DNA of 64,000 nucleotides from contig NZ_JBLUWW010000002.1 in NCBI RefSeq assembly GCF_048323655.1, positions 682,001 through 746,000 on the forward strand. The letters are read 5' to 3'. Positions 7,397-15,885 of the stretch are shown here, in pieces; the stretch's first letter is position 1, and each line of letters starts with the position of its first letter. A program made the translations under genes and the position numbers. The notes beneath the pieces are model-generated. The model saw nothing but the letters and a program-made list of their open reading frames with translations, had not been told where the DNA came from and searched no databases. The stretch comes from Salinimicrobium soli. Its GTDB lineage: Bacteria; Bacteroidota; Bacteroidia; Flavobacteriales; Flavobacteriaceae.

Positions 7397-8173
7397 TTAC
7401 TTAAAAAACGCCTGTATCTTGGGATCATTAGAGTGCGATAGTTCCTCAAAAGTGCCCTGGGCATAATTGGTTTGTTCCAACAGGAGTACCATTCTATTAG
7501 AGATAACCCTTGCACAATCCACATCATGAGTAATTATAAGTGACGAGGTCTTGTACTTTTTCTGTATGCTCATCATTAAAAGAATGATCTCTTTTGCTGT
7601 AATAGGATCCAGTCCTGTAGTAGGTTCATCATATAGAATGATCTTCGGCTTCAGGATCAGGGCACGCGCGAGGGCTATCCTTCTTTGCATCCCTCCGGAA
7701 AGTTCTGCAGGCATAAGGTCCACCGTGTTTGCTAAACCCACATTTTCCAAGGCCTCCATTACCAGATCATCTGTCTTCCCTGCCAGTTTTTTCTTTTTGT
7801 GACGGCGAAGTGGAAACTCCAGATTTTCCCTGACTGTCATTGAATCATACAGGGCACTACCCTGAAAAAGAAAACCAATATCTGCCCTCAAAACATCCAG
7901 TTCCTGTTGTTTTAGCTGAAGTATATCATTTCCCAATACCTCGATCTCCCCGCTATCGGGTTCCATGAGACCTACCATACATTTGATCATCACAGATTTC
8001 CCGGCACCAGATTTCCCCATGATCACAAGATTTTCCCCGTTGAACATTTCAAGATTGAAATTGTTCAGCACCACCTGGTCTCCAAATGCTTTGCAGAGAT
8101 TTTTAATGCGGATCACCGCATCTTTTTTATCCTCCAGCGTGGAATTATCCTGTATGGTCTTGGGATCTTTCAT
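7397..8173 (-). CDS. mlaF: MlaF-type ABC transporter ATP-binding protein
   Basis: This 258-residue protein carries a complete ABC ATPase domain: Walker A GKSGAGKS (53-60), signature LSGGMQRR, Walker B IILYDEPTTGLDP and a switch His in IITHD. It energises the lipid-transport complex with the permease and MCE protein encoded on either side. It abuts the permease gene directly (stop at 8174, start at 8173). The N-terminus is extended by about 20 polar residues before the first strand. Confidence 0.92.
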   Translation of the reverse strand: MKDPKTIQDNSTLEDKKDAVIRIKNLCKAFGDQVVLNNFNLEMFNGENLVIMGKSGAGKSVMIKCMVGLMEPDSGEIEVLGNDILQLKQQELDVLRADIGFLFQGSALYDSMTVRENLEFPLRRHKKKKLAGKTDDLVMEALENVGLANTVDLMPAELSGGMQRRIALARALILKPKIILYDEPTTGLDPITAKEIILLMMSIQKKYKTSSLIITHDVDCARVISNRMVLLLEQTNYAQGTFEELSHSNDPKIQAFFK

Positions 8174-8953
8174 CTATCCATATATTATATCAGAAACAAA
8201 AACAGCAATAAAGTCAATGACAAAGAGTAAAAGTGAGGTGAACACCACAGCCGAGTTGGAGGCTTTTCCAACGCCTTCGGTTCCTTTCTTGCTATTGTAA
8301 CCTTTAAAACACCCTACCAGGCCTATTGCGAAGCCGAAAAAGAAGCTTTTTGCAGTAGCCGGGAGAAAATCACTGAATTCCAGTGCCTCAAAAACTTCAT
8401 TGAAATAAAGAACAAAGGTCACATTCCCCTTGATATTTTCTACCAGGGCCGAGCCGAACAGAGCTATAAGATCCCCAATTACAATAAGGATAGGCAGCAT
8501 TAAAGTAGCAGCCAGTATCCTGGTTACGACCAGATATTTGAAAGGATTCGTACCAGATACTTCCATGGCATCTATCTGTTCTGTTACCCGCATGGACCCA
8601 AGCTCGGCTCCAATGCTGGATCCTATTCTTCCGGCACAGATGAGGGCAATGATGACCGGACCAATTTCCCTCACTATAGAAATACTGATCATGGAAGGCA
8701 TCCACGAAACTGCTCCAAATTCCATGAGAGTTGGGCGGGATTGAAGGGTAAACACCAATCCCAAAATAAAACCGGTGACTCCTACCAGGAGCAGCGATTT
8801 ATTTCCCATCTGGTAACTCTGCTTCAAAAACTCCCTGAACTCAAAGGGACGTGAAAAGACTTCCCTAAAGAACCGTCCTGCGAACCGGGACAATTCTCCA
8901 ATCTCTATGAAAAAAGAGGAAACTCTGGAGTTAGAAGCGTAGCTCTGCTGCAT
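8174..8953 (-). CDS. mlaE: MlaE-type ABC transporter permease
   Basis: This 259-residue integral membrane protein of the MlaE/YrbE family has five to six hydrophobic segments. Family hallmarks include GRIGSSIGAELGSMRVTEQI near the middle and the conserved acidic/arginine loop SISIVREIGPVI. It is the first gene of the mlaE-mlaF-mlaD operon. The complex resides in the inner membrane and helps keep outer-membrane lipid asymmetry. No stress-type operator was found in front of it, in contrast to its neighbours on both sides. Confidence 0.92.
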   Translation of the reverse strand: MQQSYASNSRVSSFFIEIGELSRFAGRFFREVFSRPFEFREFLKQSYQMGNKSLLLVGVTGFILGLVFTLQSRPTLMEFGAVSWMPSMISISIVREIGPVIIALICAGRIGSSIGAELGSMRVTEQIDAMEVSGTNPFKYLVVTRILAATLMLPILIVIGDLIALFGSALVENIKGNVTFVLYFNEVFEALEFSDFLPATAKSFFFGFAIGLVGCFKGYNSKKGTEGVGKASNSAVVFTSLLLFVIDFIAVFVSDIIYG

Positions 8954-9067
8954 ATTTTAGATTTAAACCATCTAATAAAGTTAACGTACTTTGAGTTCTG
9001 CCACAATAAATAGCTCTATTTTTTATGCTGTAAATCAGGTGGTTATATGTTGTTTTGAAGAATTTAC

Positions 9068-9511
9068 TTAAAGTTTATCTGAAAGATTTTCTGAACCAAT
9101 AACTTTCTCAGAGATCCTGAAGACCTCTTTCCTGTTTCTCCTGTAGCTGTTCAGAAACTGTGACATCTCTTTTTCCATGGACTCATGTCTTTTTCTAAGA
9201 TCATCAGGATCTGTATTTCCTTTCTTCATCAGGATTTCGGTCAGACGGTGCATGTGATCCTGTAGTCTTTCCACTAGGGCTTTGCCTTTCCTGATCAATT
9301 TGTGAAGATCAAATTGAATTTTATTGACATCCTCGGCATTCTCATCTTCATTAACCCAGATGGAGTACTTGTTTATTAGCCGGTTCAGAAAAGAAAGGTC
9401 TTCTAAATAGAATTCCACATCCCGCTTTAAATGGCGGCTAAGAATAAATAATTCCTCCCAATCAGCTTTCCGAATAAAATCGGTTTCGGGCCTTGTGCGA
9501 AAACTATCCAT
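9068..9511 (-). CDS. Unknown helical protein under a stress-type operator
   Basis: This 147-residue protein starts at MDSFRTRPETDFIRKADWEE. An ATG 17 codons earlier (9562) is rejected because it would lie upstream of the predicted -7 element at 9533-9540. The sequence is highly charged and predicted to be almost wholly alpha-helical (LSRHLKRDVEFYLEDLSFLN, RKRHESMEKEMSQFL). It has no signal peptide or membrane segment and no cysteine. I recognise no family. It is monocistronic and has an operator plus -7 element identical in layout to those of the USPs, so a stress or dormancy role is inferred from regulation alone. Confidence 0.75.
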   Translation of the reverse strand: MDSFRTRPETDFIRKADWEELFILSRHLKRDVEFYLEDLSFLNRLINKYSIWVNEDENAEDVNKIQFDLHKLIRKGKALVERLQDHMHRLTEILMKKGNTDPDDLRKRHESMEKEMSQFLNSYRRNRKEVFRISEKVIGSENLSDKL

Positions 9512-9532
9512 AGTAGTAGATTTTAATACCGA

Positions 9533-9575
9533 TAAAATTAGGTGCAAATTCAGCCTTTCCAAATGATATTAATCA
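9533..9575 (-). promoter_or_regulatory. Predicted operator and promoter of the 147-aa helical protein
   Basis: TGAT-ATTA-ATCA at 9564-9575 is a perfect 4+4 inverted repeat. TAATTTTA (minus strand of 9533-9540) matches TAnnTTTG in seven of eight positions and is exactly 33 bp away centre to centre. Confidence 0.6.
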
Positions 9576-9616
9576 GGTATGGCTTCCGAATTGCCCATTA
9601 TAACAAGAATTAGGGG

Positions 9617-12265
9617 TCAATTGGTAAATCCCAATCTCTTTACCAGCTGGGTCAATATTACCCCACCCACACCAAAGGCAGCAATAACTCCCATTTGTTC
9701 CAGAGTTAGAGGGACCAGCGACAATACCTCAGCCATTAAAGGGAAATGATACATGATCACCACAAGGAGCATGGAGAAAACAAGAGCAGCCCAAACCCAC
9801 GGATTCGTCGTTACCTCGTTCTTTATAAAGGAACGGTGGCGCTTTGGCAGGTTGAAAACATTCAACAGTTGGGCCAGGATGAGCGTGTAAAATGCCATGT
9901 TGTTGACAACTTCCCGAGGTTCCTCCCTTACAAGCCAGGCATAGGCTGTAATGGCTGTGACAGTAAGGGTAATAGTGAGACCGTAAACAATAGTGGTGAT
10001 CCAGTGTTTGCGCGTAAGAATAGGTTCTTTAGGATTTCGTGGCGGTTGTTCCATAACATGTTTGTCTCCTTTGCCCACTCCTAAAGCCAGCGCAGGAAAA
10101 ACATCAGTGACCAGATTCAGGAAGAGTATTTGCAAGGGCAGCAGGGGTAGGGGCAGGCTGCTCACCGAGGTGGCTGCAACCGAAATGATCTCTGCCAGGT
10201 TACAGGACAACAGGTAAACCACAAATTGCCTGATGTTCTCAAAAATAGTTCGCCCCTGCCTGATAGCAAGTTCTGTTGAGGTAAATTTATCATCCATCAG
10301 GATCACATCGGCCACCTCCTTGGCAGCCTCGGTACCTCGTATACCCATAGCGATCCCGATATCTGCCTTTTTTAAGGCGGGAGCGTCATTCACTCCATCT
10401 CCAAGCATTCCAACCACCTTGTTGTTCTGTTGATACAGGTCTACCAGGTCCAGCTTTTGCTTCGGAGCCATCCTGGCAAAAACAGTTGCCGCCAGGATCT
10501 GCCGTTCTCTTTCCGGAGTGCGGTTCTCTGGTTCCGGCACATCCCGGCCATGGATCACTTCCTGTACTTCATCATTGGGATTTACCAGTCCTATTTCTTC
10601 CCCTATCTTTCTTGCCGTATCGGGATGGTCCCCGGTGATCATGACCACCTTGATCCCCGCGTTGTGATAGGTCTTAATCGCTTCAGAAATGTCCTTTCTG
10701 GGCGGATCCAGAAAGCCGACAATACCTAGAAATATTAGGTCTTCAAAAAGGGAATTTTCTTCCGGAATTTCTGATACCCGTTTACAGGCAAACGCAAGGA
10801 TTCGCATTCCTGAAGCTGCCAATCCATTTGCTCTGGTTATCCAGCCTTCCCGATCCTTTAAGGCAACTTCCTCACCTTCTTTGCTCAGCACTTTATCACA
10901 GGAGCCAATTATGCTTTCCAAAGCGCCTTTTACAGCCACATAATAGTTCTCTCCCTCCAGGTGAACGGTCGCCATTTTCTTTATCTCGGCATCGAACGGG
11001 ATCTCCTGTTCCCTGGGATATTTACTTCGGAAGTCTTCAATGTCATACCCCAACTCTTCGGAAAAGGAGAACAAACCTATTTCAACCGGGTCACCTACAG
11101 GTACATTTTTCTTTTTGTGGCTGTTGTTGCACAACATTCCCACCTTCAGCAGTTCTGAAAAGTTCTGAAGTTGTTCTGCCTTCTGTTTAAAATCAGCGGC
11201 GTTCCATTCCTCCGGACCCAGTTCCAGATCCTGCAGCTCGATCTTGTGGACAGCCATGCTATTTTCGGTGAGCGTTCCGGTCTTATCGGTACAGATGATC
11301 CCGGTAGCACCTAAAGTTTCAACGGCTTCCAGTTTTTTGATCACTACCTTTCTTCTGGACAGTTTCAGCATTCCTTTAGCAAGAGCGATAGTGGCAACTA
11401 TTGGTAATCCTTCAGGAATTGCTGCTATGGCAAGCGCAATCCCTGTTTCGATCATTAGCACGATCTTTTTACCCTGGATATACCCAGAAACAGCAATGAT
11501 GGCTGCCAGAACAATAGTCAGCCAGATCAGCCTCCGACTGAGTTTTCCAAGCTTCTTTTCCAGCGGAGTTCGATCTTTGGTAGCTTCCCGGGTAAGACTG
11601 CTTATTTCTCCAATCACGGTATGATCTCCTGTTGAAGTTACAACAGCTCTTCCGGTGCCACGTGACACGATCGTTCCTTTATATACCATGTTCTTACGCT
11701 CGGCAAGTGTAGTATTCTCGGGAAGAGCTTCCAGCTTTTTCTCTACCTGGTTACTTTCCCCTGTTAGCACAGCTTCTTTTATCGCCAGGCTGGAAACCTG
11801 TATTAGTCTGGCATCCGCCGGAACCACATCTCCGGCAGAAAGAATAATAACATCCCCCGGCACAACTAAGCTTAAGTTAATTTGTTCTTCTCGACCTTCC
11901 CGGTAAACTCTTGCATAGGTCTGCACCAGTTTTTGAAGCGCTTCCACCGACCTGAGAGCCTGCCATTCCATAAAAAATCCAATGGCTGCTGTAATAAGAA
12001 TGACCACCAGAACGGCAAATCCTTCCAGTACCTCATTGAATATAAATGCCAGTAAAGTGGCTCCCGCCAGAATGTAGATCACGGGATCCAGGAATTGTTC
12101 CAAAAAGATGATCCAGATGCTTTTGGGTTTGGTCTCCTGCAACCTGTTCTTTCCATACTCCTCCAGCCGTTTGTTTACTTCATCTTCAGTTAATCCTTTT
12201 TCAGGATCAACATTGAGCTGTTCACAAACCGCCTGTTTTTCGAGATGGTGTGGATCCTTGATCAT
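9617..12265 (-). CDS. P2-type cation-transporting ATPase (Ca2+-ATPase-like)
   Basis: This 882-residue P-type ATPase is complete. An N-terminal cation-ATPase domain (about 5-70) is followed by actuator motif TGES (168-171), membrane motif PEGLP (284-288) as in SERCA/PMR1 pumps, phosphorylation motif DKTGTLTEN with Asp327, ATP-binding MITGDHPDTA, and hinge GDGVNDAPAL. The C-terminal helices contain NLVTDVFPALALG, again typical of Ca2+/Mn2+ pumps. It exports divalent cations from the cytoplasm, most likely Ca2+. It is monocistronic and divergent from pfkB, sharing one operator at 12330-12341. The closest regulatory parallel is CtpF, a P2-type ATPase in the mycobacterial DosR regulon. Confidence 0.9.
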   Translation of the reverse strand: MIKDPHHLEKQAVCEQLNVDPEKGLTEDEVNKRLEEYGKNRLQETKPKSIWIIFLEQFLDPVIYILAGATLLAFIFNEVLEGFAVLVVILITAAIGFFMEWQALRSVEALQKLVQTYARVYREGREEQINLSLVVPGDVIILSAGDVVPADARLIQVSSLAIKEAVLTGESNQVEKKLEALPENTTLAERKNMVYKGTIVSRGTGRAVVTSTGDHTVIGEISSLTREATKDRTPLEKKLGKLSRRLIWLTIVLAAIIAVSGYIQGKKIVLMIETGIALAIAAIPEGLPIVATIALAKGMLKLSRRKVVIKKLEAVETLGATGIICTDKTGTLTENSMAVHKIELQDLELGPEEWNAADFKQKAEQLQNFSELLKVGMLCNNSHKKKNVPVGDPVEIGLFSFSEELGYDIEDFRSKYPREQEIPFDAEIKKMATVHLEGENYYVAVKGALESIIGSCDKVLSKEGEEVALKDREGWITRANGLAASGMRILAFACKRVSEIPEENSLFEDLIFLGIVGFLDPPRKDISEAIKTYHNAGIKVVMITGDHPDTARKIGEEIGLVNPNDEVQEVIHGRDVPEPENRTPERERQILAATVFARMAPKQKLDLVDLYQQNNKVVGMLGDGVNDAPALKKADIGIAMGIRGTEAAKEVADVILMDDKFTSTELAIRQGRTIFENIRQFVVYLLSCNLAEIISVAATSVSSLPLPLLPLQILFLNLVTDVFPALALGVGKGDKHVMEQPPRNPKEPILTRKHWITTIVYGLTITLTVTAITAYAWLVREEPREVVNNMAFYTLILAQLLNVFNLPKRHRSFIKNEVTTNPWVWAALVFSMLLVVIMYHFPLMAEVLSLVPLTLEQMGVIAAFGVGGVILTQLVKRLGFTN

Positions 12266-12298
12266 TTACCGAAAAGTTTTGGATCTGGAGGGACAATA

Positions 12299-12372
12299 TA
12301 AAGCTACAAAGGAATTCGGGTTTTTTGGATGATAAATATCATTGGCATTCTTGCCACTTTAGGATAGCTTTA
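12299..12372. promoter_or_regulatory. Divergent promoter pair with one central CRP/FNR-type operator
   Basis: TGATAAATATCA (12330-12341, centre 12335.5; ATGAT-AAAT-ATCAT as an inverted repeat) sits between two identical -7 elements, TAGCTTTA. One reads leftwards at 12299-12306 and one rightwards at 12365-12372. Each is exactly 33 bp from the operator centre. The left promoter serves the P-type ATPase and the right one pfkB. Symmetry of this kind suggests a single bound dimer activating both genes. Confidence 0.7.
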
Positions 12373-12429
12373 AAAGTCGTATATTTCATGTTACCAGTCA
12401 ATTAAGTCTTCTAACCAATATAACCTGAA

Positions 12430-13365
12430 ATGATCCTTACCTTAACCGTAAATCCGGCCCTTGATATCTATTCGCGGGTTCAAAATATTCAGCCGGGGGA
12501 AAAACTGAGATGTGAACAGCCAAAGCTTGATCCCGGTGGTGGGGGAATAAATGTTTCCCGGGTTATAAAAAGATTGGGCGGTAGTTCTGTTGCCATTTAT
12601 CCGAAAGGCGGTCATACAGGTTCGGTCTTTCAGGATTTGTTGCAACAGGAAGATATTCAGCAGGACCCTGTTTCCATCCAAAACGCCCTTCGGGAAAATT
12701 TTGCTGTGACTGATACTGCAACAGGAGAATTGTATCGCTTCGGTTTTCCGGGCCCGGAACTTTCCGAAGTGGATATTCAAAATATTCATAAAAGACTTGA
12801 CCAATACGAAAGAGCAGATTTTCTTGTAGCCAGCGGCAGCCTTCCGCCGGGAGTGCCAAACAATTTCTATTCTTTGGTGGCAAAAAAGGCACGGGAACTG
12901 AACATTAAATTCATACTCGATACGTCCGGAAAAGCCTATGAAGGAATACTGGAGGAGGGAGCTTACCTATTGAAACCTAATCAAAATGAACTCGAGGCCC
13001 TTGTAGGTGGTAGAAAAGCCACAAACAGGGAGGAGCAAAAAGACCTTTTAAGAGAGGTAGTGATTAATTATCCTATTGAGATAGTAATTCTATCTCTGGG
13101 AGGAGATGGTGCGTTACTGGCAACCAAAGATGAAGTGCGGCATTTTCCCGCGCCACAGGTGGAACAAATAAGTTCTATTGGGGCGGGAGACAGTATGGTA
13201 GCGGGAGTCGTTCACGGTCTGTTTCAGGATTATAGTCTTGACCAGGCGGTCCTTTTCGGATTGGCCTGCGGAAGTGCCACTTTAAAATCCCCCGGTACAG
13301 AACTCCTTAAGAAAAAGGATGCAGAGGAACTTTATTCACGGCTACAGCAGCAGATCAAAATTTAG
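12430..13365 (+). CDS. pfkB: PfkB-family hexose-phosphate kinase (6-phosphofructokinase 2 type)
   Basis: This 311-residue ribokinase-fold sugar kinase has the N-terminal NPALDIYSRV and GGGGINVSRVIKRLGG substrate-binding motifs and the C-terminal ATP/catalytic motif GAGDSMVAGVVHG (251-263) with catalytic Asp254. It belongs to the 1-phosphofructokinase/tagatose-6-phosphate/6-phosphofructokinase-2 branch; fructose-6-phosphate is the likely substrate, but the exact sugar cannot be read from sequence. It is followed after 14 bases by a GH65 phosphorylase, so the pair may feed sugar released from disaccharide reserves into glycolysis. Expression is predicted to be driven by the shared operator at 12330-12341. 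pfkB is also a DosR target in mycobacteria. Confidence 0.88.
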   Translation: MILTLTVNPALDIYSRVQNIQPGEKLRCEQPKLDPGGGGINVSRVIKRLGGSSVAIYPKGGHTGSVFQDLLQQEDIQQDPVSIQNALRENFAVTDTATGELYRFGFPGPELSEVDIQNIHKRLDQYERADFLVASGSLPPGVPNNFYSLVAKKARELNIKFILDTSGKAYEGILEEGAYLLKPNQNELEALVGGRKATNREEQKDLLREVVINYPIEIVILSLGGDGALLATKDEVRHFPAPQVEQISSIGAGDSMVAGVVHGLFQDYSLDQAVLFGLACGSATLKSPGTELLKKKDAEELYSRLQQQIKI

Positions 13366-13379
13366 AATTTCTGAAGAAA

Positions 13380-15794
13380 ATGGATGACTGGAGGCTAACC
13401 TATTCGCAATACCTGCCGAAGGAGGAGAAACTTCGGGAAGCTCTTTGCACGCTGGGTAACGGGTATTTTGCCAGCCGTGGCGCCATTGAAGGCAGTTCAG
13501 ATCCCGGCCTGCACTATCCCGGAACTTATCTTGCCGGCGGATACAATCGGTTGGAATCTGAGGTCAAAGGCAGGATCATTGAAAACGAGGATCTGGTAAG
13601 ATGGCCGGACTGGACCATTCTTAAATTCAAACCGGAAGGAGGGGAGTGGTTCGATATTGATAAGGTAAGGTTGCTGGAATTTCAGCAGGAACTGGATTTA
13701 AAAGAGGGTATCCTTGAGAGAAAGATCCTCTTTGCTGATTCCCAGGAAAACGAAACTCAGCTTATCACCCGGCGTATTGTGAGTATGAACAATATGCATC
13801 TGGCTGCCATTCAGTGGGAATTGATTCCGCAGAACTGGTCCGGGAAAATAACAGTTCATTCTGCGCTCGACGGGGGTGTGCTGAATAAAGGGGTCGAACG
13901 TTACAAAGATCTCAACAGCCGGCATCTCAGGTTGCTCAAAAAAGGGAATTTTGAAGAGGATTCCATTTATTTGAAAGTGATGAGCAGCCAGTCTGAGATC
14001 GTCATGGCCCAGGCAGTGAGGACGTCTTTGTTTTTTGAACTTTACGATTCTTTTGTAGACAGGCGAACTTTACAGGAGGAGACCTATATCGCTCAGGAAC
14101 TCGATGTTTCGGTAGAAGCCAAAAAAGTACTCCGAATCGAGAAGATCCTCGCACTTTTTACTTCCAAAGACAAAGCCATTTCAGATCCTTTAACAGAAGC
14201 CAAAAAGACCGTGAAGCGGGTGCGGAATTTTGCTGAGATCAGGAAATATCACAGCGAGACCTGGAGTGATCTCTGGGCCCAGGCTGACATCACCCTGGAA
14301 GCCGATGGCGGCAATGACCAGCTTCTAATAAGACTCCATATTTTTCACCTTTTTCAAACCTTTACTTTAAATACGATCGATCTCGACTCCGGAATCCCGG
14401 CACGGGGCTGGCATGGGGAAGCCTATCGCGGCCATATCTTTTGGGATGAGCTCTATATTTTCCCTTTTTACAATATCAGTATCCCCGAACTTACCAGGGC
14501 CTTACTGATGTATCGTTACCGAAGGTTACCTGAAGCCCGTTATGCTGCTGAAAAAGCCGGTTACGAGGGGGCAATGTTTCCCTGGCAGAGTGGAAGTAAC
14601 GGCCGCGAAGAAAGTCAGGAGATCCACCTGAATCCCGAATCGGGGAATTGGCTGCCCGATAATACTTTTTTGCAAAGGCATGTGAATTCGGCTATTGCCT
14701 ATAATATCTGGCAATACTTCCAGGCCACGGGAGACCTGCAATTCCTTTCTTTTTATGGAGCAGAACTTATGCTGGAGATCGCCAAATTCTGGGCGAGTAA
14801 GGCTAAATATAATGCCAAACGTAAAAAATATGAGATCCACGGAGTGGTTGGCCCCGATGAATATCATACTTCCTCTCCAAATTCCGAAGAGCAAGGATTA
14901 AGGAATAACGCGTATACCAATTTCATGGCTGTCTGGAGCCTGATACATGCTATGGAGACGCTGGAAAAACTCAATACCAGAAGGGCCCGGGACTTAATGG
15001 AACTGCTGAACATCAAAGAGGAAGACCTCGTGCGATGGGATAACATTAGCCGAAATATGTTCATTCCTTTTGTGCAGCAGGGAAAGATCATTGAACAATT
15101 TGAAGGTTTTGATACCCTTAAAGATCTTGACTGGGAAAAATATCTCAAGGATCATGGGGAAACTTTGAGGCTGGACCGTATTTTGGAAAAAGAGGGAGAT
15201 GATGTTCAAAAATATAAGGCCGTAAAACAACCCGATGTGCTTATGCTGTTCTATCTCTTCTCGGCCGAAGAACTCAAAGCCATTTTTGACCGGTTGGGTT
15301 ATGGTTTTGATACTAAAGAACAGATTCCAAACAATATTTCTTATTATCAGGGTATCACCTCACACGGGTCAACGCTTAGTAAAGTGGTGTATTCATGGGT
15401 CTTCGCGCGTTCTCACCGGGAGCGTTCCTGGTATGATTTCAAAAAAGCCCTCATCAGCGATTTCAATGATATTCAAGGCGGCACCACAGCCGAAGGCATC
15501 CATCTTGGAGCAATGGCGGGAACCGTTGACCTTATCCATCGCTGCTATACGGGTATGGAGTTCCGAAAAGAATGTCTGTATTTCAATCCCCAACTTCCGG
15601 AGAATGTAAAACAGATACGGTTTCGTTGTCGTTACCGCAAGCACTGGCTTGAAGTGCATCTCACCCAGGACAATCTCTGCTTAAAAAGCCATGGCGGCTG
15701 GCAGGATGTTATCAGGATCATTGTAAATGAAGAGGAATTCAAGATGATCAAGGGGGAAGAACGCAACATCAATTATAAGATTCGGGAAAACTGA
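13380..15794 (+). CDS. Glycoside hydrolase family 65 disaccharide phosphorylase
   Basis: This 804-residue protein has the GH65 plan: an N-terminal beta-sandwich (about 1-270), a helical linker, and an (alpha/alpha)6 catalytic barrel (about 310-700) followed by a small C-terminal sheet. Substrate-site motifs WHGEAYRGHIFWDELYIFPF (near 344-363) and EGAMFPWQSG are present, as is general acid Glu494 in GPDEYH. The phosphate-site loop region ITSHGSTLS and GTTAEGIHLGAMAGTVDL are intact. Family members phosphorolyse maltose, trehalose, kojibiose or nigerose; the sequence does not settle which. There is no signal peptide, so it is cytoplasmic. It lies 14 bases after pfkB and is probably co-transcribed with it. 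Confidence 0.9.
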   Translation: MDDWRLTYSQYLPKEEKLREALCTLGNGYFASRGAIEGSSDPGLHYPGTYLAGGYNRLESEVKGRIIENEDLVRWPDWTILKFKPEGGEWFDIDKVRLLEFQQELDLKEGILERKILFADSQENETQLITRRIVSMNNMHLAAIQWELIPQNWSGKITVHSALDGGVLNKGVERYKDLNSRHLRLLKKGNFEEDSIYLKVMSSQSEIVMAQAVRTSLFFELYDSFVDRRTLQEETYIAQELDVSVEAKKVLRIEKILALFTSKDKAISDPLTEAKKTVKRVRNFAEIRKYHSETWSDLWAQADITLEADGGNDQLLIRLHIFHLFQTFTLNTIDLDSGIPARGWHGEAYRGHIFWDELYIFPFYNISIPELTRALLMYRYRRLPEARYAAEKAGYEGAMFPWQSGSNGREESQEIHLNPESGNWLPDNTFLQRHVNSAIAYNIWQYFQATGDLQFLSFYGAELMLEIAKFWASKAKYNAKRKKYEIHGVVGPDEYHTSSPNSEEQGLRNNAYTNFMAVWSLIHAMETLEKLNTRRARDLMELLNIKEEDLVRWDNISRNMFIPFVQQGKIIEQFEGFDTLKDLDWEKYLKDHGETLRLDRILEKEGDDVQKYKAVKQPDVLMLFYLFSAEELKAIFDRLGYGFDTKEQIPNNISYYQGITSHGSTLSKVVYSWVFARSHRERSWYDFKKALISDFNDIQGGTTAEGIHLGAMAGTVDLIHRCYTGMEFRKECLYFNPQLPENVKQIRFRCRYRKHWLEVHLTQDNLCLKSHGGWQDVIRIIVNEEEFKMIKGEERNINYKIREN

Positions 15795-15826
15795 TCCTCT
15801 CTTAGATTTTCTTCGGAAATTTTATG

Positions 15827-15844
15827 AATTACTGAACAGTAATT
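15827..15844. promoter_or_regulatory. Perfect 18-bp palindrome upstream of the zinc peptidase gene
   Basis: AATTACTG-AA-CAGTAATT is a perfect inverted repeat 42 bp before the ATG of the neutral zinc metallopeptidase. TAATTTG at 15860-15866 could be its -7 element. The half-site differs from the TGAY motif, so another regulator is implied. Confidence 0.4.
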
Positions 15845-15885
15845 GGTTGGGCTATTTTCTAATTTGTTCTTCTAATTCGGAAATC

